Positions 45,926 through 53,921 of a DNA stretch of 64,000 bases are shown one piece after another (position 1 is the stretch's first letter; the number at the start of each line of letters is the position of its first letter). The position numbers were made by a program, and so were the translations under genes. Origin of the DNA: Alphaproteobacteria bacterium (lineage in GTDB: Bacteria; Pseudomonadota; Alphaproteobacteria; Caulobacterales; Aquidulcibacteraceae); assembly GCA_018969015.1 (NCBI GenBank), contig JAGWZE010000009.1, forward strand, positions 45,780 to 109,779, given 5' to 3'. Below the pieces are notes generated by a model, which searched no databases, was not told where the DNA came from, and saw only the letters and a program-made list of their open reading frames with translations.

Positions 45926-47167
45926 TTAGCGCGCGACGCGAAGGCCGATCATCCAGGCGCAGGCGACGAGCAGCGAGGCCAGCAGGAACGGCGCGCCCGG
46001 AAGGTCCGCGCCGAGCTTGCCCTCGACGCCGAGCGCGAACACGCTGGTGAAGATCAGCGGGCCGACCATGCCGGACACGCCCATCACGGCCGCGAGCGCG
46101 CCCTGCAGTTCGCCCTGCTCGCTGGGCGCGACCTTGCGTGTGGCGATCGCCTGCACGCCCGCGCCCGCCATCGCCCACAACGCTGCGAACGGGATGCCGA
46201 CCCAGAACAGCTCGCCCCGCCACGCGAGGCCGTAGATGCAAAAGCCCGTCGCGCCGAACGCGAGCCCGGCGAGAAGGGCGCGCCGCTCCCCGAAGGCGGC
46301 CACGACACGCCGGACGACGAGCACGTTGACCACCACGGAGGCGACGCCGACGGTCGCGAGCGTGAGCCCGACCTGCTGTGTGTCCCAGCCGTAGCGGTGG
46401 GCGGCATAGAGCACGAACGTGCTCGGCAGCACGACCTGCGCCAGGCCCTCGAGGAAGCGCATCGCGGCGATGCCGCCGAGCGCCGGCTTTGAAAGGAAGA
46501 ATTTCAACGTGCCGACGGGGTTCGCGCGGCTCCATGCGAAGGCGCGCCGGTTCTCCGGTTTCAGCGATTCCGGCAGCACGAACACGCCGTAGAGGCCGTT
46601 GGCGAAGCTGAAAATCGCGGCGGCATAGTAGGGCAGGCGCGGATCCTGCGCGCCCAAGAGCCCGCCCAGCGCCGGGCCAAGAACGAAGCCCGCGCCGAAC
46701 GCGGCTCCGAGCAGGCCGAAGCGCGCGGCGCGCTTTTCGGGCGGCGTGACGTCGGCGATGTAGGCGTTGGCGGTCGAGACGCTCGCCGCCGCGGCGCCGG
46801 AGATCAGGCGCGCGAACGCGAGCCAGATCAGGTTCGGCGCGATGGCGACGAGCGCATACGAGAGCGCCATGCCGAAATTGGAGAGCAGGATCACCGGGCG
46901 ACGACCGAAACGATCGCTCAGCGCGCCCATGATCGGCATGGAGATGAACTGCATCGTCGCCCACATGGCGCCGAGCGCGCCGACGACGTGCGCCGCCTGC
47001 GCGGCGTCGCCATTGACGAAGCCGAGCACGACCTGCGGCAGCACCGGCACGACCATGCCGAGCGCCACCATGTCGAGCAGGACGGTGATGAAGATGAACG
47101 AAAACGCCGCGCGGTCTTTCGGCGGCTTGGCAGGCGCGGGCTCTGCGATCGCGGCGGCGTCGCTCAC
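45926..47167 (-). CDS. MFS transporter, TCR/Tet-like drug efflux
   Basis: A 413-residue 12-helix transporter with motif A at [19 protein letters not shown] and a motif C-like [19 protein letters not shown], as in TetA-type exporters. GTG at 47167 overlaps the hisI stop, so it is coupled to hisI even though their functions differ. Substrate is unknown; the name does not imply tetracycline resistance. Confidence 0.9.
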   Translation of the reverse strand: MSDAAAIAEPAPAKPPKDRAAFSFIFITVLLDMVALGMVVPVLPQVVLGFVNGDAAQAAHVVGALGAMWATMQFISMPIMGALSDRFGRRPVILLSNFGMALSYALVAIAPNLIWLAFARLISGAAAASVSTANAYIADVTPPEKRAARFGLLGAAFGAGFVLGPALGGLLGAQDPRLPYYAAAIFSFANGLYGVFVLPESLKPENRRAFAWSRANPVGTLKFFLSKPALGGIAAMRFLEGLAQVVLPSTFVLYAAHRYGWDTQQVGLTLATVGVASVVVNVLVVRRVVAAFGERRALLAGLAFGATGFCIYGLAWRGELFWVGIPFAALWAMAGAGVQAIATRKVAPSEQGELQGALAAVMGVSGMVGPLIFTSVFALGVEGKLGADLPGAPFLLASLLVACAWMIGLRVAR

Positions 47168-47535
47168 GCGGGATCGGTGCGCGTGAGCGTGCCGTCCTCG
47201 GTGATGCGCCGGTAAAAGCAGTCCCCGGCGCCGGTGTGGCACGCGGGCCCGATCTGTTCGACGCGCAGAAGCAGGCAGTCCTGATCGCAATCGATGCGCG
47301 CTTCCACGACGCGCTGCGTGTGGCCGCTGGTTTCGCCCTTGCGCCAGAGCGCCTGGCGCGAACGCGACCAGTACGTCGCCTGGCCGGTTTCGAGCGTGAG
47401 GCGCAGCGCTTCGGCGTTCATCCAGGCGAGCATCAGCACGCGCCCGCTGGCCGCGTCCTGCGCAATGGCGGGAATGAGCCCGTTCGCATCGAAGCGGGGC
47501 TGCAGCGTGAGCGAGGTTTCGAGGTCGGCGCTCAT
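47164..47535 (-). CDS. hisI: Phosphoribosyl-AMP cyclohydrolase
   Basis: A 123-residue HisI with family blocks [20 protein letters not shown] sequence, [41 protein letters not shown] and CFYRR. The three zinc-binding cysteines (DCDQDC and ACHTG region) are present. It opens the ring of phosphoribosyl-AMP in histidine synthesis. The ATG at 47535 fits the family length; the longer open frame runs into the repeat upstream. It is followed directly by the MFS gene. Confidence 0.95.
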   Translation of the reverse strand: MSADLETSLTLQPRFDANGLIPAIAQDAASGRVLMLAWMNAEALRLTLETGQATYWSRSRQALWRKGETSGHTQRVVEARIDCDQDCLLLRVEQIGPACHTGAGDCFYRRITEDGTLTRTDPA

Positions 47536-47567
47536 GCGCGCTCCATTGGCGAGGACCGCCTTCCCCC

Positions 47568-47669
47568 GCCCGCGGGGGAAGTGGCCCGAAGGGCCGATGG
47601 GGGGCGTGGAGGCCAGGCCCGACGCCCCCCTCAGGCGCTTCGCGCCAGCTCCCCCGCAGGCGGGGGAGC
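47568..47669. repeat. Palindromic intergenic element, family C variant between hisI and folE
   Basis: Left arm CTTCCCCCGCCCGCGGGGGAAG with GGCCCGAAGGGCC and a right arm GGCGCTTCGCGCC with CTCCCCCGCAGGCGGGGGAG. The outer parts pair imperfectly with each other (GGGGGGCGT and ACGCCCCCC). It resembles the element at 17624-17746 in architecture but not in sequence. Confidence 0.7.
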
Positions 47670-47686
47670 ATGCAGCGCGATGGTCG

Positions 47687-48298
47687 TCAGTATCCGCACA
47701 ACCGCAGGAAGCGGTCGCGCATTTCACGGTCCGTCTTGAAGACGCCGGTGAACTGGGTCGTCACGGTGGTGACTTCCTTGTGGTGCACGCCGCGCGTCGT
47801 CATGCACTGGTGCTCGGCGTCGATCAGCACGGCCACGCCGGCCGGCTTCAGCGCCGTGGTGATGGCGTCGGCGATCTGCGCAGTCATCGTTTCCTGCGTC
47901 TGCAGGCGCTTGGCGTAGATCTCGACGACGCGCGCGATCTTGGAGATGCCCACGACGTTGTTCGTCGGCAGGTAGGCGACGAACGCCTTGCCGAGGAACG
48001 GCGCCATGTGGTGCTCACAGTGGCTTTCGACGTCCATGTTCTTGAGCAGGACGATGTCGTCATAGCCCTGGACGTCCTCGAAGGTGCGCGAGAGCTCCTT
48101 CACCGGATCCATGGCGTAGCCCTTGAACCACTCTTCGAACGCCTCGACCACGCGGCCGGGCGTATCGAGCAGCCCTTCGCGCTTCGGGTCGTCGCCGGCC
48201 CAGGCCAGAAGCGTGCGCACGGCCTCCATGGCCTCGTCGCGCGAAGGCTTCTGGGCCCCCTCCGGCTGAGGCGGCCGCGGCTTCACCATTCCATCCAT
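47687..48298 (-). CDS. folE: GTP cyclohydrolase I
   Basis: A 203-residue type I enzyme with zinc ligands in [21 protein letters not shown] (split at about residues 92-112), [20 protein letters not shown] and [12 protein letters not shown]. It converts GTP to dihydroneopterin triphosphate, the first step of folate synthesis. It lies upstream of hisI and the MFS gene on the same strand. Confidence 0.96.
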   Translation of the reverse strand: MDGMVKPRPPQPEGAQKPSRDEAMEAVRTLLAWAGDDPKREGLLDTPGRVVEAFEEWFKGYAMDPVKELSRTFEDVQGYDDIVLLKNMDVESHCEHHMAPFLGKAFVAYLPTNNVVGISKIARVVEIYAKRLQTQETMTAQIADAITTALKPAGVAVLIDAEHQCMTTRGVHHKEVTTVTTQFTGVFKTDREMRDRFLRLCGY

Positions 48299-48520
48299 GA
48301 AATTCGTTCCTCACTGAGGGGCAGGGAGTCGAGCCGGTCGAAACCGGACTTAACGCCCGCCCGCGTTGTACCCTCAGGGCGTTGCCTACAAACCGGCCCG
48401 CCTCAACATGGAGATCCCGACCACCCGGAAAAGGGGCAAGGGCGCCAGTTGCGTCGACCGCTCAGAAGCGTATCACGCTCCGGCTCCCTCTTACGCACTG
48501 ATGCGCCGACCGGATTACGT

Positions 48521-49891
48521 ATGCCGCTCCATCTGACGAACACGCTGACACGGACCAAGGAGGCGTTCAAGCCGCAAGATCCCACACGCGTCACGATGTA
48601 TTTGTGCGGTCCCACCGTTTACGATTACGCGCATATCGGCAACGCGCGCCCTGCGGTGGTCTTCGACGTCCTTTTCCGTCTTCTTCGCCGCACCTATGGC
48701 GACGCCCACGTCGTCTATGCGCGCAACATCACCGACGTGGACGACAAGATCATCGTCGCCGCCGCCCAACGCGGCGAACCAATCTCGGCCGTCACGGACA
48801 AATTCACGCGCATCTACCGCGACGACACCGCGGGGCTGGGCGTGTTGCCGCCCACGATCGAGCCGCTGGCGACGGCTCATATCGGGCAGATGATCGCGCT
48901 GATCGAGCGGCTGATCGAGAAGGGCTACGCCTACGCGACGCCGACCGGGGTGAATTTCCACGTCCCGGCGATGGCGACGTACGGGAAGCTCTCAGGGCGC
49001 GCGCTCGAGGACCTCGAGGCCGGCGCGCGCGTCGAAGTCGATGCGACGAAGCGCAATCCCGCCGATTTCGCGCTCTGGAAGGCGGCCAAGCCGGACGAGC
49101 CGTACTGGGAGAGCCCCTGGGGGCCGGGGCGGCCGGGCTGGCACATCGAATGCTCCGCGATGGCGGGCGAACATCTCGGCGAGACGATCGACATCCATGC
49201 CGGCGGGCACGATCTCATTTTCCCGCACCACGAGAACGAAATCGCGCAATCGGAGTGCGCCACCGGCAAGCCGTTCGCGCGCTACTGGGTGCACAACGGC
49301 TTCCTGAACTTCGGCGACGAGAAGATGTCGAAGTCGCTCGGCAACGTCGCGCTGATCCACGAGCTGCGGGCGCGCTGGCCGGGCGAGGTGCTGCGCTGGG
49401 CGCTGCTTTCGGCGCATTACCGCGCGCCGCTGGAGTGGAACCCGGCGCTGCTGGAGCAGTCGAAGGCTGCGCTGGATCGCCTCTATCGCGCGGTGCAGCG
49501 CGTGGGCGCGGTCGCGCCGGCGGGCCGGGAGCCTTCGCCCGCGCTCATCGAGGCGCTGGAGGACGATCTCGCCACGCCGCGCGCGCTGGCCGAGCTGTTC
49601 GGTCTCGCTTCGGCGCTCAACAAGAGCGAGGACGCGGCCGAGCAGGCGGTGCTGAAGGGCCAGCTTCTGGCGGGCGCCGGCCTGATGGGGCTGTTGCAGG
49701 TCGAGCCGGACGCCTGGTTCCGCGGCGCCGAGGACGAAGCTGCCGAGATCGACGCCCTGGTGGCGGCGCGCACGGCCGCACGGGCGGCGAAGAACTGGGC
49801 GGAGGCCGATCGCATTCGCACGGAGCTCACGGCGCGCGGCGTCGAGATCATGGACGGCGCGGGCGGCTCGACCTGGCGGCGCATCGGATGA
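48521..49891 (+). CDS. cysS: Cysteinyl-tRNA synthetase
   Basis: A 456-residue class I synthetase with the first zinc Cys in MYLCGPTVYDYAHIGNARP, HIGH as HIGN, WHIECSAMAGEHLG, and KMSKS in DEKMSKSLGNVA. The anticodon-binding helical region follows. The ATG at 48521 matches the family start (MPLHLTNTLT); the frame is open far upstream across the divergent folE gene but that is not coding. The stop overlaps the next start (ATGA). Confidence 0.96.
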   Translation: MPLHLTNTLTRTKEAFKPQDPTRVTMYLCGPTVYDYAHIGNARPAVVFDVLFRLLRRTYGDAHVVYARNITDVDDKIIVAAAQRGEPISAVTDKFTRIYRDDTAGLGVLPPTIEPLATAHIGQMIALIERLIEKGYAYATPTGVNFHVPAMATYGKLSGRALEDLEAGARVEVDATKRNPADFALWKAAKPDEPYWESPWGPGRPGWHIECSAMAGEHLGETIDIHAGGHDLIFPHHENEIAQSECATGKPFARYWVHNGFLNFGDEKMSKSLGNVALIHELRARWPGEVLRWALLSAHYRAPLEWNPALLEQSKAALDRLYRAVQRVGAVAPAGREPSPALIEALEDDLATPRALAELFGLASALNKSEDAAEQAVLKGQLLAGAGLMGLLQVEPDAWFRGAEDEAAEIDALVAARTAARAAKNWAEADRIRTELTARGVEIMDGAGGSTWRRIG

Positions 49892-50406
49892 GCCGCCGCA
49901 CATCCGCCGCGAAGCCCTGGTCAAGCACGGGCATGCCGCTCGTCCGTTCCCTGATGATCTCCGTTGCGGTCGCCATCGCCGCCGCAGCCGTCCTGTCGCC
50001 GCCGCCCGCCGCCGCGGCGCAGGAGCTCAAGACGCCCGGCGGCAAGGCGAAGACCGCGCTCGCGCCCCCGGCCCCCGCGCGCGATCCCGAGGCCCCGCCG
50101 GAAGGCAAGGGCGCCGGCGGGCTCGACTTCGGCCCGTGGCGCAGCCGCGCTCCGCAGATCACGGCCGGCGCGTTCACAGCCGAGGTGGGCCGTCTGGCCG
50201 CCGCGGGCGATCTGCGCGGCGCGCTCGGCGCCAACGGCTTCTCCTGTTTCGATCCGGCGCGGCCGGGCATCGCCGTCGTTTGCGTGCGCAGCGCGCTCGA
50301 AGGCGCCTGCGGCTACGACTGGACGGTCGAGATCCCCGTGGGCGCCGCCACTCCGCGCGCACGCTACGAGGCGCATTGCCTTCAGCCGCGCGGCCGGACG
50401 CCCTAG
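49888..50406 (+). CDS. Secreted four-cysteine protein (paralogue 1)
   Basis: A 172-residue exported protein with a signal peptide (about residues 16-44: SLMISVAVAIAAAAVL, then AAAAQE), a Pro/Ala-rich linker and a C-terminal domain with four cysteines: FSC, VVC, GAC and AHC. The 2nd and 3rd are separated by exactly 8 residues, as in the two related lipoproteins downstream. The ATG overlaps the cysS stop (ATGA). Function unknown; disulfides in the periplasm are likely. Confidence 0.75.
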   Translation: MSRRTSAAKPWSSTGMPLVRSLMISVAVAIAAAAVLSPPPAAAAQELKTPGGKAKTALAPPAPARDPEAPPEGKGAGGLDFGPWRSRAPQITAGAFTAEVGRLAAAGDLRGALGANGFSCFDPARPGIAVVCVRSALEGACGYDWTVEIPVGAATPRARYEAHCLQPRGRTP

Positions 50407-50415
50407 GCTGGCGCG

Positions 50416-50883
50416 ATGATCCGCCATCTCGCCCCGTTGGCCGCCCTGGCCGCGCTTGCCGCCTGCGCCACGACGCCGCTGTCGACCTCCGCTCCCGGCA
50501 AGCCGCCGCCGGCCTCGGCGCCCGCGCGGGCCGCTACGATGCCGATGACGCCGATCGATCTCGGCGACCCCGGCAAAGCGAGCCCCGACGCGGCCGCCGC
50601 CCGCTTCTCCGGGCAGATCCTGCGTCGCTACCCGGACAAGGCTCCGCTCACGGCCGTCGAGGCCGATTTGCGCCGCAACGTGTTCGCCTGCGGCCCCTCC
50701 AAGGCCAAGCGCGGCGATCCGCCGGACCGCATCTGCCGGCGCACGCTGAAGGCCGGCGGCTGCACGCACACGTTCCAGGTCCATCTGTTCGTGGACGGCA
50801 AGGCGGCGGCGCTCGATCGCGTGCGCGCGCTCTATGACCGCCAGTGCGGCGGCGACGGCCTCCTGGGCGGCCCGGGCGCCTGA
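50416..50883 (+). CDS. Lipoprotein, four-cysteine family (paralogue 2)
   Basis: A 155-residue probable lipoprotein with lipobox LAAC (AALAALAACATT), a short Pro-rich linker, and a C-terminal domain with FSGQILRRYPDKAPLTAVEADL and four cysteines (FAC, RIC, GGC, RQC). The C-x8-C core matches paralogues at 49888 and 51404. It lies 9 bases after the preceding gene, so it is probably in the cysS transcription unit. Function unknown. Confidence 0.78.
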   Translation: MIRHLAPLAALAALAACATTPLSTSAPGKPPPASAPARAATMPMTPIDLGDPGKASPDAAAARFSGQILRRYPDKAPLTAVEADLRRNVFACGPSKAKRGDPPDRICRRTLKAGGCTHTFQVHLFVDGKAAALDRVRALYDRQCGGDGLLGGPGA

Positions 50884-50935
50884 GCCGCGCCGCGCGCGAC
50901 GTGACGACGACGGGGACGCACGCCATATAGGCCGC

Positions 50936-51376
50936 ATGGACCTCTACCACGCCCGCGTCCTCGAACTCGCCGCCGACATCCCGAACCCGGGGCGTCTGGC
51001 CGCGCCGGACGGCTCGGCCACGAAAGTGAGCCGGGTGTGCGGATCGGTCGTTTCGGTGGACGTGCGGCTGGCCGACGGGCGCATCGCCGAAATCGGGCTC
51101 GACGCCCAGGCCTGCGCGCTCGGCCAGGCCTCGGCGGCGGTGTTCGCCGCCAATGCGGTCGGGGCGACGCCGGCGGAGGTGCGGGCGGCCCGGGACGGGC
51201 TCGCGGCCATGTTGCGCGCGGGCGCCGCGCCGCCGGACGGGCGCTTCTGGGAGCTGCGGCATCTCGAAGGCGTGCGCGAGTATCCGCCCCGCCATGCTTC
51301 CACCCTACTCGCGTTCGAGGCTGCCGTGGCGGCCCTGGATGAGGCCGAAACCAAGACGGCGCGCGCGTCCGCCTGA
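50936..51376 (+). CDS. IscU/NifU-like iron-sulfur scaffold protein lacking the third cysteine
   Basis: A 146-residue protein related to IscU/SufU. It has the first cysteine in SRVCGSVVSVDVRLADG and the second in DAQACALGQASAA. Where the third ligand is normally found (Y-x-x-R-x-x-C), this protein has REYPPRHASTLL with no cysteine. It may be a scaffold relative using other ligands. In other Rhizobiales I recall this gene with hisI-folE and yidD-thrS. The ATG at 50936 gives MDLYHARVLELAADIPNPG. Confidence 0.85.
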   Translation: MDLYHARVLELAADIPNPGRLAAPDGSATKVSRVCGSVVSVDVRLADGRIAEIGLDAQACALGQASAAVFAANAVGATPAEVRAARDGLAAMLRAGAAPPDGRFWELRHLEGVREYPPRHASTLLAFEAAVAALDEAETKTARASA

Positions 51377-51403
51377 GCCGCACGCGCCGATCGGGAGGCG
51401 CAC

Positions 51404-51883
51404 ATGCGGCGTTCGGCGCAACGGTGGGTTCAAGCCTTGGGGGCAGGTCTCGCGCTCGCGGCGCTGGCGGCCTGCGTGACGCCGCCGACACCGGACCCTG
51501 CGCCCGCCTCCGCGCCGCCGCCCGCGGCCGAACCGCCGCGCGCCACCTCGGCCCTGCTCGATTTCACCGCCGACGAGCGCGACGTCGAGGCCATCGGCGC
51601 CCGGTTCGCCGGCAGCGTCACCGCGCGTTACGGTCCGCGCGCCGCCATCGACACCGTGCGCAAGGATCTTGAGGGGCAGGGCTTCCTCTGCCGGGACGTG
51701 CCGCCCGTCGAGCGCCGCACCGACTATCTCGTCGCCGCCTGCGAGAAGCCCAAGCCGCACGGCCTGTGCAGCGACCTGTTCGTGATCAGCCTGCGCTACG
51801 CCGGCGGCGGCGTCACGAACGGCCTGTTCGTGCGGTCGGATGGGTCATTCGAGCGCAGCTGCGTCACGCCCGGCGCGAACTGA
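51404..51883 (+). CDS. Lipoprotein, four-cysteine family (paralogue 3)
   Basis: A 159-residue probable lipoprotein with lipobox LAAC (LALAALAACVTPP), a Pro/Ala linker, and a domain with IGARFAGSVTARYGPRAAI, then cysteines in FLC, AAC, GLC and RSC. The C2-C3 distance of 8 residues is the same as in the paralogues before it. It is closest to paralogue 2. Function unknown. It is followed by the CRP-like palindrome. Confidence 0.78.
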   Translation: MRRSAQRWVQALGAGLALAALAACVTPPTPDPAPASAPPPAAEPPRATSALLDFTADERDVEAIGARFAGSVTARYGPRAAIDTVRKDLEGQGFLCRDVPPVERRTDYLVAACEKPKPHGLCSDLFVISLRYAGGGVTNGLFVRSDGSFERSCVTPGAN

Positions 51884-51900
51884 GGGGCGGGTCGGCGGCA

Positions 51901-51931
51901 CTGTGACCGCGGCGCTGTGACCGCGGTCACA
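51901..51931. promoter_or_regulatory. CRP-like palindrome with upstream half repeat
   Basis: A perfect 16-base palindrome TGTGACCGCGGTCACA at 51916-51931 has the TGTGA-N6-TCACA form of the E. coli CRP operator. A direct repeat of its left half, CTGTGACCGCGG, lies at 51901-51912, one 14-base step upstream of the same sequence at 51915-51926. The centre is about 85 bases before the first micropeptide start. It may bind a Crp/Fnr-family activator. Confidence 0.5.
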
Positions 51932-52008
51932 TGCATCCAAACCGGGGGGCGGTAGCGTCTTGTCATCGAGGCCGCGGCGAGCGCGGCCCCGAACTGAGGA
52001 GACCCGCC

Positions 52009-52101
52009 ATGATCCGCTTTGCTTCCTTCGCCGTCGCCGCCGCCGTGTTCGCCGCGATCGCGATGCCGTTCCTGACGACCGCCGCGCAGATCGTCGCCTG
52101 A
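52009..52101 (+). CDS. Micropeptide 1 (30 residues, hydrophobic)
   Basis: The peptide begins MIRFASFAVAAAVFAAIAMP and ends FLTTAAQIVA: basic start, a hydrophobic core and a short polar end, like a signal peptide or single membrane helix. A strong GAGGAG lies 7 bases before the ATG. The second copy at 52145-52237 is similar along its whole length and ends in PFLVTAAQMVA, so both are likely real genes. Function unknown; it could be a membrane peptide, a secreted peptide or a leader. Confidence 0.7.
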   Translation: MIRFASFAVAAAVFAAIAMPFLTTAAQIVA

Positions 52102-52144
52102 CACGCCGACCGTTCGTTCCTCTCAGTCCAGGAAAGCCGCCGCC

Positions 52145-52237
52145 ATGCTCCGCACCTTTTGCCTGCTCGTCGCGTCCGCCGCCTTTGCCGTGGTCGCCGT
52201 GCCGTTTCTCGTGACGGCCGCGCAGATGGTGGCCTGA
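52145..52237 (+). CDS. Micropeptide 2 (30 residues, paralogue of micropeptide 1)
   Basis: Thirty residues starting MLRTFCLLVASAAFAVVAVP and ending FLVTAAQMVA. The ATG follows AGGAAAG at 8 bases. It starts 43 bases after the stop of micropeptide 1, same length, with substitutions that keep hydrophobicity (A/V/I exchanges) and a conserved P-F-L-x-T-A-A-Q-x-V-A end. Conservation across a duplication supports coding. Its stop is 20 bases from the stop of the M23 endopeptidase on the other strand. Confidence 0.7.
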   Translation: MLRTFCLLVASAAFAVVAVPFLVTAAQMVA

Positions 52238-52257
52238 GAGCGTCTGGGCTTTGGGCC

Positions 52258-53208
52258 TCAGCCCTTCTTTCCGGCGTAGTCGAACGGCGATGTCGCCGTG
52301 AGTCCGAACGAGCCTTTCGGGTTGTTGTAGTCGCCGAGCAGCAGTTCGTAGTGCAGGTGGATCGGGATGCGGTAGTCGGCCGTGTTGCCCATCAGCCCGA
52401 TCCGCTGATTGAGTTTCACCTTCGCGCCGACGGCGATGGATCTGTCGAAGCTCGCGAGGTGCGCGTAGCGCGTATAGACCCCGCCGCCATGGTCGATCAG
52501 GATCATGTTGCCGTAGTCGGGGCGGTATTTCTTCTCGATCACCACGCCATCGCCGCCCGCGGCCACGTCGACGCTTTCCGGCGCGTAGTAGTCGACGCCG
52601 CGGTGGATCTTGCCGCCGCGCGGGCCGACGCCGGAGGCGAGGCAGGCGCCCTGCGTCGGGTTGAGCATCAGCGTGACGCCCTGAACGACGATGCGGCGCG
52701 TATCACCCACCAGAACGCCGTTGGGCTGCGTCGCCGGGCGGTTGCTGACCGTCATTTTCGGGCATAGCCGCACCTGGTCGAAGCGTGTGGGGTCGGTGGT
52801 GACGATTTCGGTTCCGGTCGCCGGGGTCGGGGTCGGCTTTGCGCCGGCCGGCGTCGATGGCGTCGACGGCGTCGCGACCGTCTTTTCCGGCACGGTCGAG
52901 GAGGCGAGCGTGAAGCCGGACTGGTCGTCGGTCTCGCCTGCGGCGTCGCGCTCGACGACGACGGCCTTGCCCGAGTCGGCGGCGATCGCGGCGGCGTTGT
53001 CCGTCACCTGGGCGAGCTCTTCCGGCGAGAGCTTGTCCTTCTGGGAGCGGAACTCCTGGGCGTTGATTCTCGCCAGGGTGATGAGGTCGCGCGCCTCCTG
53101 CCGCACCTTGTCGGTGAGCATCGTCGGCGCCGGATAGACCGATCCGAGGATCCAGCCGCCGGCGACGAGCGCCGCGGCGGACACGATGAGAATGATCATC
53201 CGGAGCAT
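52258..53208 (-). CDS. M23 family peptidoglycan endopeptidase
   Basis: A 316-residue protein with an N-terminal transmembrane anchor (MIILIVSAAALVAGGWILG), a helical region, and a Thr/Pro linker (about 100-132). The C-terminal LytM domain has ligands in KIHRGVDYYAPE and a PIHLHYELLLG motif, all zinc residues being present. It probably cuts peptidoglycan cross-links in the periplasm during growth or division. The gene converges with the micropeptides and is divergent from yidD. Confidence 0.92.
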   Translation of the reverse strand: MLRMIILIVSAAALVAGGWILGSVYPAPTMLTDKVRQEARDLITLARINAQEFRSQKDKLSPEELAQVTDNAAAIAADSGKAVVVERDAAGETDDQSGFTLASSTVPEKTVATPSTPSTPAGAKPTPTPATGTEIVTTDPTRFDQVRLCPKMTVSNRPATQPNGVLVGDTRRIVVQGVTLMLNPTQGACLASGVGPRGGKIHRGVDYYAPESVDVAAGGDGVVIEKKYRPDYGNMILIDHGGGVYTRYAHLASFDRSIAVGAKVKLNQRIGLMGNTADYRIPIHLHYELLLGDYNNPKGSFGLTATSPFDYAGKKG

Positions 53209-53568
53209 GGCGCTTCCCCACTGTCGTCGTTGGGCTCTTTGGTCGGAGCCGAATGCATTTAACCATGACTACAACGTGGTCGAACAGAGGGTCGGTACAG
53301 GCGGTCGGCGCAGAGGGTCGGGGAGGGGGGCGGGGAGCGGGTCGGGATGGGCGTGGGTCGGATCGGCCCCTACCGTCGCCGCCCGAAGTGCGGTATGGGA
53401 GCGCCATGCCTTTGCGCACGCGCCTTCGCGCCCCAGTCGTCGTCACGACCGCGGGCTTCACGACGACCACCGGCTGAAGCCGGCGGCGCGGATCGGGCGC
53501 GCCGCAGCGGCCGCGCAAATCCCGAGGTTCCGAACCGGTATTCCCGCCACGGACGTGTCTCGTCAGGC
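53209..53568. other. 360-base divergent intergenic region with GTCGG repeats
   Basis: This region holds promoters for the M23 gene (minus) and the yidD-thrS unit (plus). Between 53289 and 53366 it has at least six GGTCGG or GTCGG units and a long G-rich run. Open frames here are short and show no recognisable protein. An AT-rich patch ATGCATTTAACCATGACTAC near 53253-53272 may be the M23 promoter. Confidence 0.45.
53320..53341 (+). other. Putative G-quadruplex motif
   Basis: Four G-runs of 4, 6, 4 and 3 bases separated by A, C and AGC loops (53320-53341) fit the G3+N1-7 rule. A further G3 follows two bases later (53344). It lies on the plus strand upstream of yidD and on the template side of the M23 promoter. 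Confidence 0.4.
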
Positions 53569-53886
53569 ATGGCTCTGATGCCCAGTCTTCCCGCCCGGGC
53601 GCTGCTCGGGACGATCCAGGTCTACAAGTGGACGCTGTCGCCGCTCATCGGCCGCGACTGCCGCTACCTGCCGACCTGCTCGTCCTACACGGCGGACGCG
53701 ATCCGCGCGCATGGCGCGTGGGCCGGGTCGTGGATGGGCGCCGCGCGCCTGTGCCGGTGCCACCCGTGGGGCGGTTCGGGCTATGACCCCGCGCCCACCG
53801 CACGCCCGCAGGCGCCGTGGTATGCGCCGTGGCGCTACGGCGATTGGCGCGGCGGCGTGCGCACGCCGCCTGCCGACGCGCACTGA
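53569..53886 (+). CDS. yidD: Membrane protein insertion efficiency factor YidD
   Basis: A 105-residue protein with the complete YidD signature: [20 protein letters not shown], then [14 protein letters not shown] and [17 protein letters not shown]. It assists membrane protein insertion with YidC at the inner membrane. The ATG at 53569 ([10 protein letters not shown]) or the one three codons later may be used. It lies 35 bases before thrS. The C-terminus is longer and Trp-rich ([15 protein letters not shown]). Confidence 0.93.
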   Translation: MALMPSLPARALLGTIQVYKWTLSPLIGRDCRYLPTCSSYTADAIRAHGAWAGSWMGAARLCRCHPWGGSGYDPAPTARPQAPWYAPWRYGDWRGGVRTPPADAH

Positions 53887-53921
53887 TCCGATTGCTCTCC
53901 CGTTTGCCGACAGAGGCTCCC

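Noticed and set aside
48299..48520. T-box or other riboswitch upstream of cysS
   Set aside because: No T-box sequence, antiterminator or terminator pair is visible; T-boxes are also not expected in alphaproteobacteria.
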